Below, one piece after another: positions 34,324 to 42,696 of a stretch of DNA of 64,000 nt. A program made the position numbers and the translations under genes. The first letter of the stretch is position 1. Each line of letters opens with the position of its first letter. The DNA is from Chlorogloeopsis fritschii PCC 6912 (GTDB taxonomy: Bacteria; Cyanobacteriota; Cyanobacteriia; Cyanobacteriales; Nostocaceae), in contig NZ_AJLN01000143.1 in the NCBI RefSeq assembly GCF_000317285.1, positions 20,182 to 84,181 of the forward strand. The letters run 5' to 3'. The notes under the pieces were generated by a model. The model did not search any database. It was not told the origin of the DNA and saw nothing but the letters and a program-made list of their open reading frames with translations.

Positions 34324-34356
34324 AGATCCCCGACTTCTTTAAGAAGTTGGGAATCT
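34324..34356. repeat. 33-bp palindromic repeat (GATCCCCGACTTCT family), copy 4
   Basis: AGATCCCCGACTTCTTTAAGAAGTTGGGAATCT, a near-perfect stem 36 bases after the kinase stop. It likely ends the kinase transcript and isolates the peptide locus downstream. Confidence 0.8.
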
Positions 34357-34475
34357 GTATTTTAGACTGTATTTAATTGTTAAGATATCAATACTTCGTA
34401 AAAAGGAAATATTTATTTCTTATATATGTAACTTAAACGGCTTTAAGCTGAAGTATATATGTTTTTGTATTAGAT

Positions 34476-34481
34476 TATAAT
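34476..34481 (+). promoter_or_regulatory. Candidate -10 box for the graspetide precursor
   Basis: TATAAT lies 80 bases before the precursor ATG in an AT-rich spacer. No clear -35 hexamer is visible at the expected distance, so this is tentative. Confidence 0.3.
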
Positions 34482-34560
34482 CCGTGTTAGGAAGTAAATA
34501 TAAACTCTATTCAAGATACTTTGTAATGTATCGATTAATTTACATTTTTGGAGTTTTTTT

Positions 34561-34863
34561 ATGCGACACCCATTTGATTTAGATATTTCGGAACTCAAAT
34601 CTTTGAATTTAGAAATTGAAGACATCAGTAACGATGAAGCCGAGAAAGTTTCTGGTGGTGCTGATGCTACAACTTTAGCAGTGGGCGAGGAAGGTGGTGG
34701 TGAAGTTACAACCCTCGCCTTGGGTGAAGAAGGTGGTGAAATGACTACCGAAGCTTTTGGTGAAGAAGGAGGAGGGGGACAAGTTAGTACCAAAGCTTTA
34801 GGTGAAGAAGGGGGCATAATTATCACAAAGGCCTGGTTTGAACACGGTGGTTTTTGCTTTTGA
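34561..34863 (+). CDS. Graspetide (omega-ester peptide) precursor with repeated TTxxxxEE cores
   Basis: A 100-residue RiPP precursor. Residues 1-33 form an acidic leader (PFDLDISELKSLNLEIEDIS) that ends EKVSGG, a double-glycine type site. The rest is a series of core units: TTLAVGEE (37-44), TTLALGEE (50-57), TTEAFGEE (62-69), STKALGEE (76-83) and a diverged ITKAWFEH (88-95), each followed by Gly-rich spacers. TTxxxxEE is the core of plesiocin-type graspetides, in which Thr hydroxyls are joined to Glu side chains as esters to make a hairpin-like bicycle per unit. The ATP-grasp ligase expected to do this is the next gene. Confidence 0.9.
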   Translation: MRHPFDLDISELKSLNLEIEDISNDEAEKVSGGADATTLAVGEEGGGEVTTLALGEEGGEMTTEAFGEEGGGGQVSTKALGEEGGIIITKAWFEHGGFCF

Positions 34864-34960
34864 ACCATTTTAATTCTTTCCAAAGACCTTGTTTAAATTC
34901 CACTGTTATATGGGCTGAAAATCTTCATAAAATGTCTGGTTTGTGTTTTTCAGACTATGA

Positions 34961-34992
34961 AATTGCAGCATGATAAATCAAATGCTGCAATT
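34961..34992 (+). terminator. Attenuator hairpin between precursor and ATP-grasp gene
   Basis: AATTGCAGCAT and ATGCTGCAATT form a perfect 11-bp stem with a 10-base loop, followed by TTATTAAATAAAT. It lies between the precursor and the ligase gene. Partial termination here would give excess precursor over enzyme, as in many RiPP operons. Confidence 0.65.
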
Positions 34993-35024
34993 TTATTAAA
35001 TAAATATTTTCTAAATTTTTTAAG

Positions 35025-35927
35025 ATGAATATTTTAATTTTGGGTAATGCTCAAGATGCCCATGCCTCAGCAATCAAAAATGCTCTGATGGAGGCGGGAG
35101 TAATGGCAGATTATTTAGATACGTCTTTATTCCCAACTCAATTACGCATATCGTGGAAACCAAATCAAACAGGACATTTAATATTGCCAGAAGGGCGCAG
35201 GCTAGAAATTGAAGATATCCATAGTGTTTACTGGCGGAATTTTTCTGGGGTTTCTGTGCCTCCTTTATACGATCGCCATCAGCAGCAAATAGCCATCAAT
35301 GATTCAATGAGTACTTTGCGATCGCTCATGCAATCTTGTCAGCCACGTTGGGTAAATTCTTGGCAGGCATACCAATTTCACAAAGAAAAACCTCTCCAAC
35401 TGAGCAAGGTGAAACAAATAGGAGTGACAATTCCCCAAACTCTGATTAGTAACGATCCAGAGGAAGTGATTAATTTTATCCAATCCTTAGATAAAGTAAT
35501 ATTTAAGCCTGTATATGGAGGCGCACACACCAAATTAGTAACAGCAGATCATCTAGAACCAGAACGATTGAGTTTAGCTCTGAGTTTTTCTCCTGTAACT
35601 ATACAAGAATACGTTCCAGGCACTAATATTCGTAGCTATGTAATTGGTAAGTCAGTTTATACAGCTGAAATTCGCAGCAGCCAGTTAGACTTTCGAGAAG
35701 ATGTGGAAGCTGAGTTAATTCCCATAGAATTGCCTGCTACGGTTCAACAACAATGTTTAGATATTGCTCAAGCATTGATGCTAGAGTGGACAGCCATTGA
35801 TTGGCGTCGTAGGCATGACGGAGAATACTTTTTCCTAGAAGCAAATCCTAGCCCAATGTTTTTGCACTTTGAGCGGCAAACAAGATTTCCCATTACTCGT
35901 AAGTTAGTCGAACTGTTGATGCATTAG
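35025..35927 (+). CDS. ATP-grasp ligase, graspetide macrocyclase
   Basis: A 300-residue ATP-grasp enzyme of the MvdC/MvdD (RimK-like) group that activates Glu/Asp side chains as acyl phosphates and joins them to Thr/Ser or Lys. The N-terminal part (MNILILGNAQDAHASAIKNA; SVYWRNFSG) is the usual MvdD-type pre-domain. ATP-binding parts are VIFKPVYGGAHTKLV (about 160-174), IQEYVPGTNIRSYVIG and the metal site YFFLEANPSPMF. One ligase alone suffices for plesiocin-type peptides, which fits the absence of a second ligase or acetyltransferase here. Export and leader protease genes are not adjacent. Confidence 0.9.
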   Translation: MNILILGNAQDAHASAIKNALMEAGVMADYLDTSLFPTQLRISWKPNQTGHLILPEGRRLEIEDIHSVYWRNFSGVSVPPLYDRHQQQIAINDSMSTLRSLMQSCQPRWVNSWQAYQFHKEKPLQLSKVKQIGVTIPQTLISNDPEEVINFIQSLDKVIFKPVYGGAHTKLVTADHLEPERLSLALSFSPVTIQEYVPGTNIRSYVIGKSVYTAEIRSSQLDFREDVEAELIPIELPATVQQQCLDIAQALMLEWTAIDWRRRHDGEYFFLEANPSPMFLHFERQTRFPITRKLVELLMH

Positions 35928-35989
35928 TAGTTAAGAAGGCAGATGGCAGATGGTAGAGGGCAGAAGGAAAGGATAAGGGAAAAGAATAT

Positions 35990-36073
35990 GCTGATCCATT
36001 CTCGATGTCCCCGTGTCCCCCTGTCACCTTGTCCTGTTCATCTGTTCCCTGTAACCTGTACCCTGTTCCCTTC
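35990..36073. repeat. CCCTGT-type short tandem repeat between convergent genes
   Basis: Repeating CCCCGTGTCCCCCTGTCACC and TTCCCTGTAACCTGTACCC units fill the gap between the ATP-grasp gene and the amidase gene. This is the same style as 26115-26178. Confidence 0.55.
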
Positions 36074-36076
36074 CGA

Positions 36077-37435
36077 TCACATAAATCCTGCCGATTCATA
36101 CAAGCGTTTGAGCATCGCCATAATCTTATCACCATAATCTAACTCTGCTGACCAGCGTCCTGATAGCTGATCTATTAAGGGAGCAACACCGCGTGTAACA
36201 AAGCGAAAGCGTGGATCTACGACTTCCTGTACTAAAGGTTCTAAACTAGCGTAAGCTTTTAAGTGTTGAATATGCGCCCTCACACCAACTCTGGCACTTT
36301 CAAAAGACGCTGCTTGTGTACCACCGCCAATAGTTCCTAAGCCTGCAAAATTATTTTGTTCGGGTTTGATGTCATTGCCAAATCGTAAAAACCCAGTTTC
36401 TACACACATTTGGCAGAAGGCAATGTCATAATTTACTCCTTCAATGGCAGCTTCTTCTCGATAGAGTTTCGCTATTTCAGGAAACTGTACTAAAGCATTT
36501 TCATTGTTGCTTTTGAGAAATATCTGTAACTGCACTTCTGAAGTATAACCCGGCGACATGATGCGATCGATTTGACCAGGACAAATTACTAAATTGGAGC
36601 GTAAGGTAACTGTACGAGTCGTATTATCCCAACTAACAGAAATATTAAAGTCCCGCAGTTCAATAGCTTTGACATAAACAACTCGTCGATAAGTGATGCG
36701 ACGGACATTAGATGATTTCGACAGATCAATCCGCAAGCGATCTACTAAGTCAATCGGAATGTAAGCATTACCGTTAACGAGTATCCCTTGCTCGGCGTAC
36801 TTTTGTCCGTTGATGTTGATATTAATGGGCGGAAACTTCGGTTCCTGTTCTTCTCCGGAGCCAGGATCGATAGTACGACTCCAAGCTGCTAGTGCATCAG
36901 CAATGCCAATGGCAAAGTCGCGACGGCGAGATTGCAGCAAAGAGCGATCGTCTGGGCTGGTTAAAAAACCAACCTGCATCAATAAAGAAGGCACGGTGAT
37001 CTGGCGACAGAATGCCAAACTGCCCAAACCCGAATTAGTATCTGGCTTAACCCCACGATTAGGTAATTGGGGAACACGACGTAGCAATCCCACCAAAAGT
37101 AAATCGGCGTTAATCTTGCGCTCATCGTTGTTGGCAATATAAAAAACGCTAGCCCCGCGCACATCCGGGCTGCTAGCTGCATCGGCATGAATTTCTATCG
37201 CTACATCACCTCGACGAGCACGAGAATTTATCCATTCGATAGTTTGTTTGGCACTTAAATCATCGGGAACTGCCAAAACACCAACATTCCGCGCCCGTAG
37301 TTCCGTTACAATTAAATCGCGCAGCAAAATCATTTCCTTAGCTTCTGTTGTACCACCCGCGATCGAGCCTGGATCGAGTTTTCCTGCTTCTTTGCCTCCG
37401 TGTGCTGCTGAAATAAAAATGCGTCCCATTTTCAA
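36077..37435 (-). CDS. N-acetylmuramoyl-L-alanine amidase with C-terminal glucosaminidase-like domain
   Basis: A 452-residue wall hydrolase. Residues 1-190 are an Amidase_3 domain: RIFISAAHGGKE (first zinc His), a Glu in TTEAKEMILLRD, VAIEIHADAASSPDVRGASV (zinc His) and LLMQVGFLTSPDD (catalytic Glu position is changed; family usually has E in VEVGFL, here QVGFL). A middle domain (about 200-285) resembles the copper-amine-oxidase N or stalk fold. The last part, DIAFCQMCVETGFLRFGNDI with NNFAGLGTIGGG, is the glucosaminidase fold with its catalytic Glu. No signal peptide is visible. Confidence 0.85.
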   Translation of the reverse strand: MKMGRIFISAAHGGKEAGKLDPGSIAGGTTEAKEMILLRDLIVTELRARNVGVLAVPDDLSAKQTIEWINSRARRGDVAIEIHADAASSPDVRGASVFYIANNDERKINADLLLVGLLRRVPQLPNRGVKPDTNSGLGSLAFCRQITVPSLLMQVGFLTSPDDRSLLQSRRRDFAIGIADALAAWSRTIDPGSGEEQEPKFPPINININGQKYAEQGILVNGNAYIPIDLVDRLRIDLSKSSNVRRITYRRVVYVKAIELRDFNISVSWDNTTRTVTLRSNLVICPGQIDRIMSPGYTSEVQLQIFLKSNNENALVQFPEIAKLYREEAAIEGVNYDIAFCQMCVETGFLRFGNDIKPEQNNFAGLGTIGGGTQAASFESARVGVRAHIQHLKAYASLEPLVQEVVDPRFRFVTRGVAPLIDQLSGRWSAELDYGDKIMAMLKRLYESAGFM

Positions 37436-37594
37436 TATTTCCTTTAAGTAAAATAAATGTAATATTTCTTACTAGTTATTTTTGGCTTGGGAACAAGAAT
37501 ATAATAGCCATTAGAAGTCCTTTATTATTTGTCATTAGCAATTGATCTAAAGTTTAATGACCAATGATGAATGATTAATGACTAATGGCTTAGT

Positions 37595-39541
37595 ATGAGT
37601 ATTCCCCGTTTACACCCAGACACTATAGAGGAAATAAAACAACGAGCTGACATTTATGATGTGATCTCGGAGCACGTTGTTTTACGCAGGCGGGGGAAAG
37701 ATTTTGTCGGTTTATGTCCCTTCCACGAAGAAAAAACTCCCAGTTTCACCGTTAGTTCCAGCAAGCAAATGTATTATTGCTTTGGCTGTCAAGCGGGAGG
37801 AAACGCGATTAAGTTTTTGATGGATTTACACAAGCACTCATTTTCGGAAGTAGTGCTTGACTTAGCACGGCGCTACCAAGTACCCGTGCAAACTCTAGAA
37901 CCCGAACATAGACAAGAATTTTCCAGGCAACTCTCGGAGCGATCGCAACTCTATGAAGTTCTCGCTTCGGCTTCCCAATTTTATCAGCACGCTCTCAAAC
38001 AAAGTCAAGGAAAATTAGCTCTTGAATATCTGCGAGAAAAACGCCAACTTACAGATGAAACAATTGGGCAATTTAATTTAGGTTATGCTCCTGCTGGTTG
38101 GGAAACCCTTTATCGCTATTTGGTAGAAGATAAACGCTATCCAGTTCAGCTTGTAGAGAAGGCTGGTTTAATTAAACCCCGCAAAGAAAGCACTGGTTAT
38201 TACGATGTGTTTCGCGATCGCATTATGATACCAATTCATGACATTATGGGACGCGCGATCGCTTTTGGTGGTAGAAGTTTGGGAGAGGAGCAACCAAAGT
38301 ATCTCAATTCACCGGAAACTGAACTTTTTCAGAAAGGTAAAACTTTATTTGCACTTCATCAGGCTAAAGCTGGCATTTCTCAACTCGATCAAGCGGTGGT
38401 GGTAGAAGGATACTTTGATGCGATCGCCCTCCACGCAGCCGGAATTAACAACGTTGTCGCATCTCTCGGTACTGCTCTGAGTTTAGAGCAAGTGCGCTTG
38501 GTGTTGCGCTACAGCGACTCAAAACAATTGATACTTAACTTCGATGCCGACAAAGCCGGGACTATTGCCGCCGAAAGAGCGATCGGAGAAATTGCCAACT
38601 TAGCATACAAGGGCGAAGTACAGCTCAAGATTCTGAATTTGCCTGATGGTAAAGATGCTGATGAATACTTGCTTGCACGCAGCCCAGAAGACTATCGCCA
38701 ACTGTTAGCAAACGCCCCTTTGTGGCTAGATTGGCAAATTCAGCAAATAATTAAAAATCGGGACTTGAAACAGGCTACTGACTTTCAGCAAGTATCTCAA
38801 CAGTTAGTAAAATTACTGAAAAATATAGAAAATAGCGATACGCTTAATTACTACGTATCTCATTGTGCAGAAATATTAGCTCTGGGAGATACGAGACTTT
38901 TACCCCTAAGAGTAGAAAATCTCCTCACTCAAATTGCTCCGCAAAATAGCTATAGCTCTCAATCAGCCTATCTTCCTCGTCCAAAACAGCCTAGAATAAC
39001 CACACAATCATCTACACAGGAAAGTAAAAAAACTACACCAACACTAGAAAAGAGTCTTTTAGAACAAGCAGAGGCTTTGTTATTGCGAATTTACCTGCAT
39101 TGTCCCGAACAACGTCAATTTATTACTGACGCCTTAGAAGAGCGAGATTTACAATTTAGCCTTTCCCATCATCGATTTTTGTGGCAACAGATTTTAGAAA
39201 TTTCATCTGTTCCTTTGGAGCAAGAGCTAATCTCGACAGTGCAAGATAGATTTCTAGAGTTTCCTGAAGAAATAGAGTTAGTTTCCCATCTGTTTCATCT
39301 CAACGAGAAAAGCCAAAAAGAAATTCTGCGCACTCCCCAAGTAGTACAAGCAGCGATCGCTTGTATGGAACGCGTGTTAAGAGAAAAGCGCTATCGTCAC
39401 TTCTTGGAATTGTGGCAGCAAACCGATCCACAAGTGGAGCCAGAGCGGTGGCAATCTTATTACCAAGCCTTTTATGCCGAAAAGCAGCGGTTGCAAGAAT
39501 TAGATCGACAACGGCTATTTTCTTTGCCAGAGTTATTGTGA
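37595..39541 (+). CDS. dnaG: DNA primase DnaG
   Basis: Synthesises RNA primers at the replication fork. In 648 residues the order is: zinc-binding domain (CPFHEEKTPSF, then YYCFGCQAGGN, about 40-67), the catalytic core with GRSLGEEQPKYLNSPET and the Toprim site VVEGYFDAIALHAAG (about 270-285) and NFDADKAG, and a C-terminal helicase-binding domain. Length is typical. The start ATG is preceded by an AATGACTAATGG repeat rather than a clear ribosome site. Confidence 0.97.
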   Translation: MSIPRLHPDTIEEIKQRADIYDVISEHVVLRRRGKDFVGLCPFHEEKTPSFTVSSSKQMYYCFGCQAGGNAIKFLMDLHKHSFSEVVLDLARRYQVPVQTLEPEHRQEFSRQLSERSQLYEVLASASQFYQHALKQSQGKLALEYLREKRQLTDETIGQFNLGYAPAGWETLYRYLVEDKRYPVQLVEKAGLIKPRKESTGYYDVFRDRIMIPIHDIMGRAIAFGGRSLGEEQPKYLNSPETELFQKGKTLFALHQAKAGISQLDQAVVVEGYFDAIALHAAGINNVVASLGTALSLEQVRLVLRYSDSKQLILNFDADKAGTIAAERAIGEIANLAYKGEVQLKILNLPDGKDADEYLLARSPEDYRQLLANAPLWLDWQIQQIIKNRDLKQATDFQQVSQQLVKLLKNIENSDTLNYYVSHCAEILALGDTRLLPLRVENLLTQIAPQNSYSSQSAYLPRPKQPRITTQSSTQESKKTTPTLEKSLLEQAEALLLRIYLHCPEQRQFITDALEERDLQFSLSHHRFLWQQILEISSVPLEQELISTVQDRFLEFPEEIELVSHLFHLNEKSQKEILRTPQVVQAAIACMERVLREKRYRHFLELWQQTDPQVEPERWQSYYQAFYAEKQRLQELDRQRLFSLPELL

Positions 39542-39652
39542 GAATGTACCTGCTGTCGGCTTAGTTGCTATAAAATCCGAAACTGAACATAGTTGGACTG
39601 TAGGTATCACTACAAAGCAACACACACCTCTGTTCAACAAGTTTAAACAACT

Positions 39653-40138
39653 ATGATTCACCATATTTCAATTGCAGTTAAAAATCCTCAACACGTCGCT
39701 AGTGTGTTAGCAGAAATTTTGCGCGGCAAAGCCCTTCGTTTTCCTCCCGTTCCCGATAGTTACATGGTACTAGTAGGAGATGAATTTGGTACATTAATTG
39801 AACTTTACCCCTTGGGTGCGGAACTCATCCCAGATGCATGGCAAGGACAAGCAGGATGCCAAATTAATGAGCATCCTTCTAACTACACATCCGTTCATGC
39901 AGCAATTTCTGTTCCTAGCAGCTTAGAGGAAATTGAACAAATTGGCGCACGGGAAGGATGGCGAGTATTACCGTGCAACCGTGAGGGCATATTTGATGTC
40001 ATCGAATTTTGGATTGAAAACCGCCTGATGCTGGAATTTCTGACTCCTGCGATCGCGCCCAAGTACCTCAATGCCTTCAGCCCAGAGCAATTAGAACTGT
40101 TTGCAGAGCAATTTGCTATGGCAGATGTACGTAAATAA
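39653..40138 (+). CDS. VOC (glyoxalase-like) family protein
   Basis: A 161-residue protein with a vicinal-oxygen-chelate fold start (MIHHISIAVKNPQHVASVLA, the first His being the usual metal position) and a second half containing VHAAISVPSSLEEIEQIGAR and VIEFWIENRLMLEFLTP with the expected Glu. It is conserved-looking but without known substrate. It follows dnaG by about 110 bases in the same direction. Confidence 0.65.
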   Translation: MIHHISIAVKNPQHVASVLAEILRGKALRFPPVPDSYMVLVGDEFGTLIELYPLGAELIPDAWQGQAGCQINEHPSNYTSVHAAISVPSSLEEIEQIGAREGWRVLPCNREGIFDVIEFWIENRLMLEFLTPAIAPKYLNAFSPEQLELFAEQFAMADVRK

Positions 40139-40282
40139 TGCCGATAAATAATTTAGTTGAGTGGTAGGTACAACATCAAGCACCTACCGCTCTCAATTGT
40201 TCTTCTATACAAACTTTTTTTGTCTTGCCCTAATACACTCTAAAACCCTACTGTTAGATTAGACCACAAATCGTAGGGGAGT
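40139..40282. other. Start of a long gene-free stretch, 40139-40963
   Basis: In more than 800 bases between the VOC gene and cysE I found only repeat structures: the 39-bp palindrome at 40283, a GGGCATTGCCCGCC / CAATGCCCACCTTAC pair to about 40390, and AT-rich sequence to 40963. Minus-strand frames near 40480-40680 contain stops and no recognisable family. Confidence 0.45.
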
Positions 40283-40321
40283 CAGTTGCTCCACTTGGGG
40301 TTTCCCCAAGTGGAGCAACTG
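40283..40321. repeat. 39-bp perfect hairpin
   Basis: CAGTTGCTCCACTTGGGG, loop TTT, CCCCAAGTGGAGCAACTG: an 18-bp perfect stem. It is far from the preceding stop (about 145 bases) and has no T-tract, so it is more likely a dispersed palindromic repeat than a terminator. Confidence 0.8.
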
Positions 40322-40963
40322 GCGTTGGGCATTGCCCGCCAAAGCCTATGTAGTAAGCATTTTAGATAGTGGTGAACAATGCCCACCTTACAGAAAACTG
40401 CTGTAAAATGAGATTATGATCTGGAGGCGTATCCAATCGCTAAAAGTAGACTCCGCTAAAATTTTCTTTTAAAGGCAGATCCAGTCAGCTTCCAATACTC
40501 TTTTCACTGCAATCACGCCTTTAATGGAACTGACTAAATTAATGCGATCGGCTTTACCTGGATTAAGTCACCGCCCAAAACTTGAGGAATCTAACTGCAT
40601 AAATCCGTGCTGACTCTGCACCACACCTGCACGGCAGACAAGTCAGAATTTGTTCCAGTTCACGCTCGCCTATCGGTTACTTGTTAGGAATATTGCTGGG
40701 AAAATCTTATACTACGGTTAATCGATTAATTTTTTGTATTTTGCGAAGTATGAACTTTTTTCTGATTAGTAAATGTGATAGCATCCCACTAATCACCTAA
40801 AAGCTATAAAACTATCGGTTTATCGTAGATTCATAGATAATTCCCTAATCCATATCTGGAAAATTATCTGGAAAATGGTATTTACCTTAAAAATCTGATT
40901 TCTAAGTCATAGGGAACTTCCGAACACTATAGCCTTGCCAAGCAATCATAATTTGAGTTGAGT

Positions 40964-41683
40964 ATGCTGCTAACTGATTTGCGAACAATTTACGAGCGCG
41001 ATCCTGCTGCCCGTAACTGGGTGGAAGTCTTGTTCTGTTATCCTGGGCTGCAAGCCCTGATGTTCCATCGACTAGCACACTGGTTATATAAAAGGGGAAT
41101 ACCTTTTATCCCGCGCTTGATTTCTCAGATCAGTCGGTTTTTGACTGGCATTGAAATTCACCCAGGAGCAAAAATTGGCAAGGGTGTATTTATCGATCAT
41201 GGCATGGGAGTAGTGATTGGGGAAACGGCGATTGTGGGCGATCGCGCTTTGATCTATCAAGGTGTTACTTTAGGCGGCACAGGAAAAGAAAACGGCAAAC
41301 GTCATCCCACTCTAGGTAACAATGTAGTCGTGGGAGCAGGTGCAAAGGTATTGGGCAATATTCAAATTGGGGATAACGTTCGCATCGGGGCGGGTTCTGT
41401 AGTGCTGCGCGATGTACCTAGTAATACTACTGTAGTTGGAATTCCCGGACGTATCACTCGTCAAGACAAGTTAAAAGCCGATGTTTTGGCTCACAATCAG
41501 CTGCGCGATGTAGAAGCTGAAGCGATCCGAGCTTTATTTGAACGGGTAAAGGAACTAGAAAAACAAGTGGAGCAGTTGGAAACTAATTTACATCTGTCTA
41601 CTACTGATGTATGTGTAGGCAACGAAATTAAATCCGATAGTGATTTGGTAATTGAAGAGTTTTTAGATGGAGCAGGAATTTAG
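40964..41683 (+). CDS. cysE: Serine O-acetyltransferase CysE
   Basis: Acetylates serine with acetyl-CoA in cysteine synthesis. The 239 residues show the helical N-terminal part ([20 protein letters not shown]) and a left-handed beta-helix with [30 protein letters not shown] and the CoA-related loop [19 protein letters not shown]. The catalytic His is in [11 protein letters not shown]. The ATG at 40964 is preferred over TTG 40958. The C-terminal tail after residue 185 is a coiled coil ([15 protein letters not shown]), as in cyanobacterial CysE. Confidence 0.95.
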   Translation: MLLTDLRTIYERDPAARNWVEVLFCYPGLQALMFHRLAHWLYKRGIPFIPRLISQISRFLTGIEIHPGAKIGKGVFIDHGMGVVIGETAIVGDRALIYQGVTLGGTGKENGKRHPTLGNNVVVGAGAKVLGNIQIGDNVRIGAGSVVLRDVPSNTTVVGIPGRITRQDKLKADVLAHNQLRDVEAEAIRALFERVKELEKQVEQLETNLHLSTTDVCVGNEIKSDSDLVIEEFLDGAGI

Positions 41684-41838
41684 AACAGATGGGGAATTTA
41701 TGGAATGCCGAGCAGGTGGTTATAGCGATTTTCGGGTAAATGAACCACAGCTTTATTTGTCTCACGCAGAGACGCTCCAGGCGCAAAGAGTAATCAAGAG
41801 TGTGGTCTAAATAGATGAAACCTGCTGTAATTTTCCTC

Positions 41839-42078
41839 TTAGGATGCCCAACAACTTTTTTCAGGAAAGTTTCTCTGTTGCCAATGTCGGTAAATTTTGG
41901 CTGAGGCTCTCACAAACAAAGCTGAAGAATTATTAGTTGGGGCTGGTTCTATTTCTTTAACTTCACCGCTAAGTTTATCCAATTCTAGACGACCAAGTTT
42001 TTCTTCACTAGATCCAAAGTAGTAAACTACTTTTTTATCATCTTCACTATCTTTCAAAAGAACCACATAAAAAGCCAT
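41839..42078 (-). CDS. Hypothetical protein, 79 residues
   Basis: A small soluble protein (MAFYVVLLKDSEDDKKVVYY; FGSSEEKLGRLELDKLSGEV) with a strand-rich N-terminal half. It is not recognised. It lies between cysE and the RidA gene, with its own spacer on each side, and reads in the same direction as RidA. Composition is protein-like with good codon use, so it is likely real. Confidence 0.6.
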   Translation of the reverse strand: MAFYVVLLKDSEDDKKVVYYFGSSEEKLGRLELDKLSGEVKEIEPAPTNNSSALFVRASAKIYRHWQQRNFPEKSCWAS

Positions 42079-42156
42079 ATCCGATTGTATTCCCTGATCG
42101 TGAAGATTTCTAAAACACTAATACTAGCTTACTCATTAAGCTATGACTATACAGCA

Positions 42157-42549
42157 CTACCCATCCAAGCAAACTGCATCCGCTTCTATTTCTATTAACA
42201 TTGCCGGATCAATCAGAGATTTTACTTCCACCATAGTTGTAGCAGGTGGAGTCTCACCAAAAAATTCTTGATGCGCCTGCCCAAATTCAGCCCAACGGCT
42301 AATATCGGTAACAAACATCCGAGTTCGCACCACAGAATTTATATCAGCGCCTAAATCTTGCAATGCTTTTTGAATAATTTCCAAACACCGTTTTGCTTGA
42401 GCATAACCATCATCAGGTGCAAATACTCCACCCTCTTCGGCAACTGGTGCAGTTCCAGAAATATAAATATGGTTTCCGACTCTGACGCCTCGACAGTAGC
42501 CTACCTTAGATTCCCAGAACGTACCAGAAAAAGCCCGTCTAATTTGCAT
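42157..42549 (-). CDS. RidA family (YjgF/UK114) deaminase-like protein
   Basis: RidA proteins hydrolyse reactive enamine/imine intermediates of amino acid metabolism. The 130 residues contain the family parts VGYCRGVRVGNHIYISGTAP, DLGADINSVVRTRMFVTDIS (with the key Arg) and the ending MLIEIEADAVCLDG (Glu of the active site). ATG 42549 is taken; an ATG two codons upstream is also possible. Genes upstream and downstream are unrelated. Confidence 0.88.
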   Translation of the reverse strand: MQIRRAFSGTFWESKVGYCRGVRVGNHIYISGTAPVAEEGGVFAPDDGYAQAKRCLEIIQKALQDLGADINSVVRTRMFVTDISRWAEFGQAHQEFFGETPPATTMVEVKSLIDPAMLIEIEADAVCLDG

Positions 42550-42696
42550 TGTCAACTAAGTTTAATGCCCACTGAGGGAATTTTATATCAAGTCCGTCTA
42601 ATGAGTGAGAATAAACACTCGTGAAAACTCTCTGCGACTCTGCGTGAGGTAAATTCCTACTTTTAATCAGCACGCCACTTCACTAGCATAACTCTT

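Noticed and set aside
34470..34883. Minus-strand frame of 137 residues, Pro/Ser-rich
   Set aside because: It is the antisense of the repeated graspetide precursor; its repeats only mirror the TTxxxxEE units.
36810..37142. Open frame on the plus strand, 110 residues
   Set aside because: Antisense to the amidase domain; composition is shadow-like.
40440..40690. Possible decayed gene on the minus strand
   Set aside because: Short stretches look protein-like, but stops interrupt each frame and no family is recognisable.
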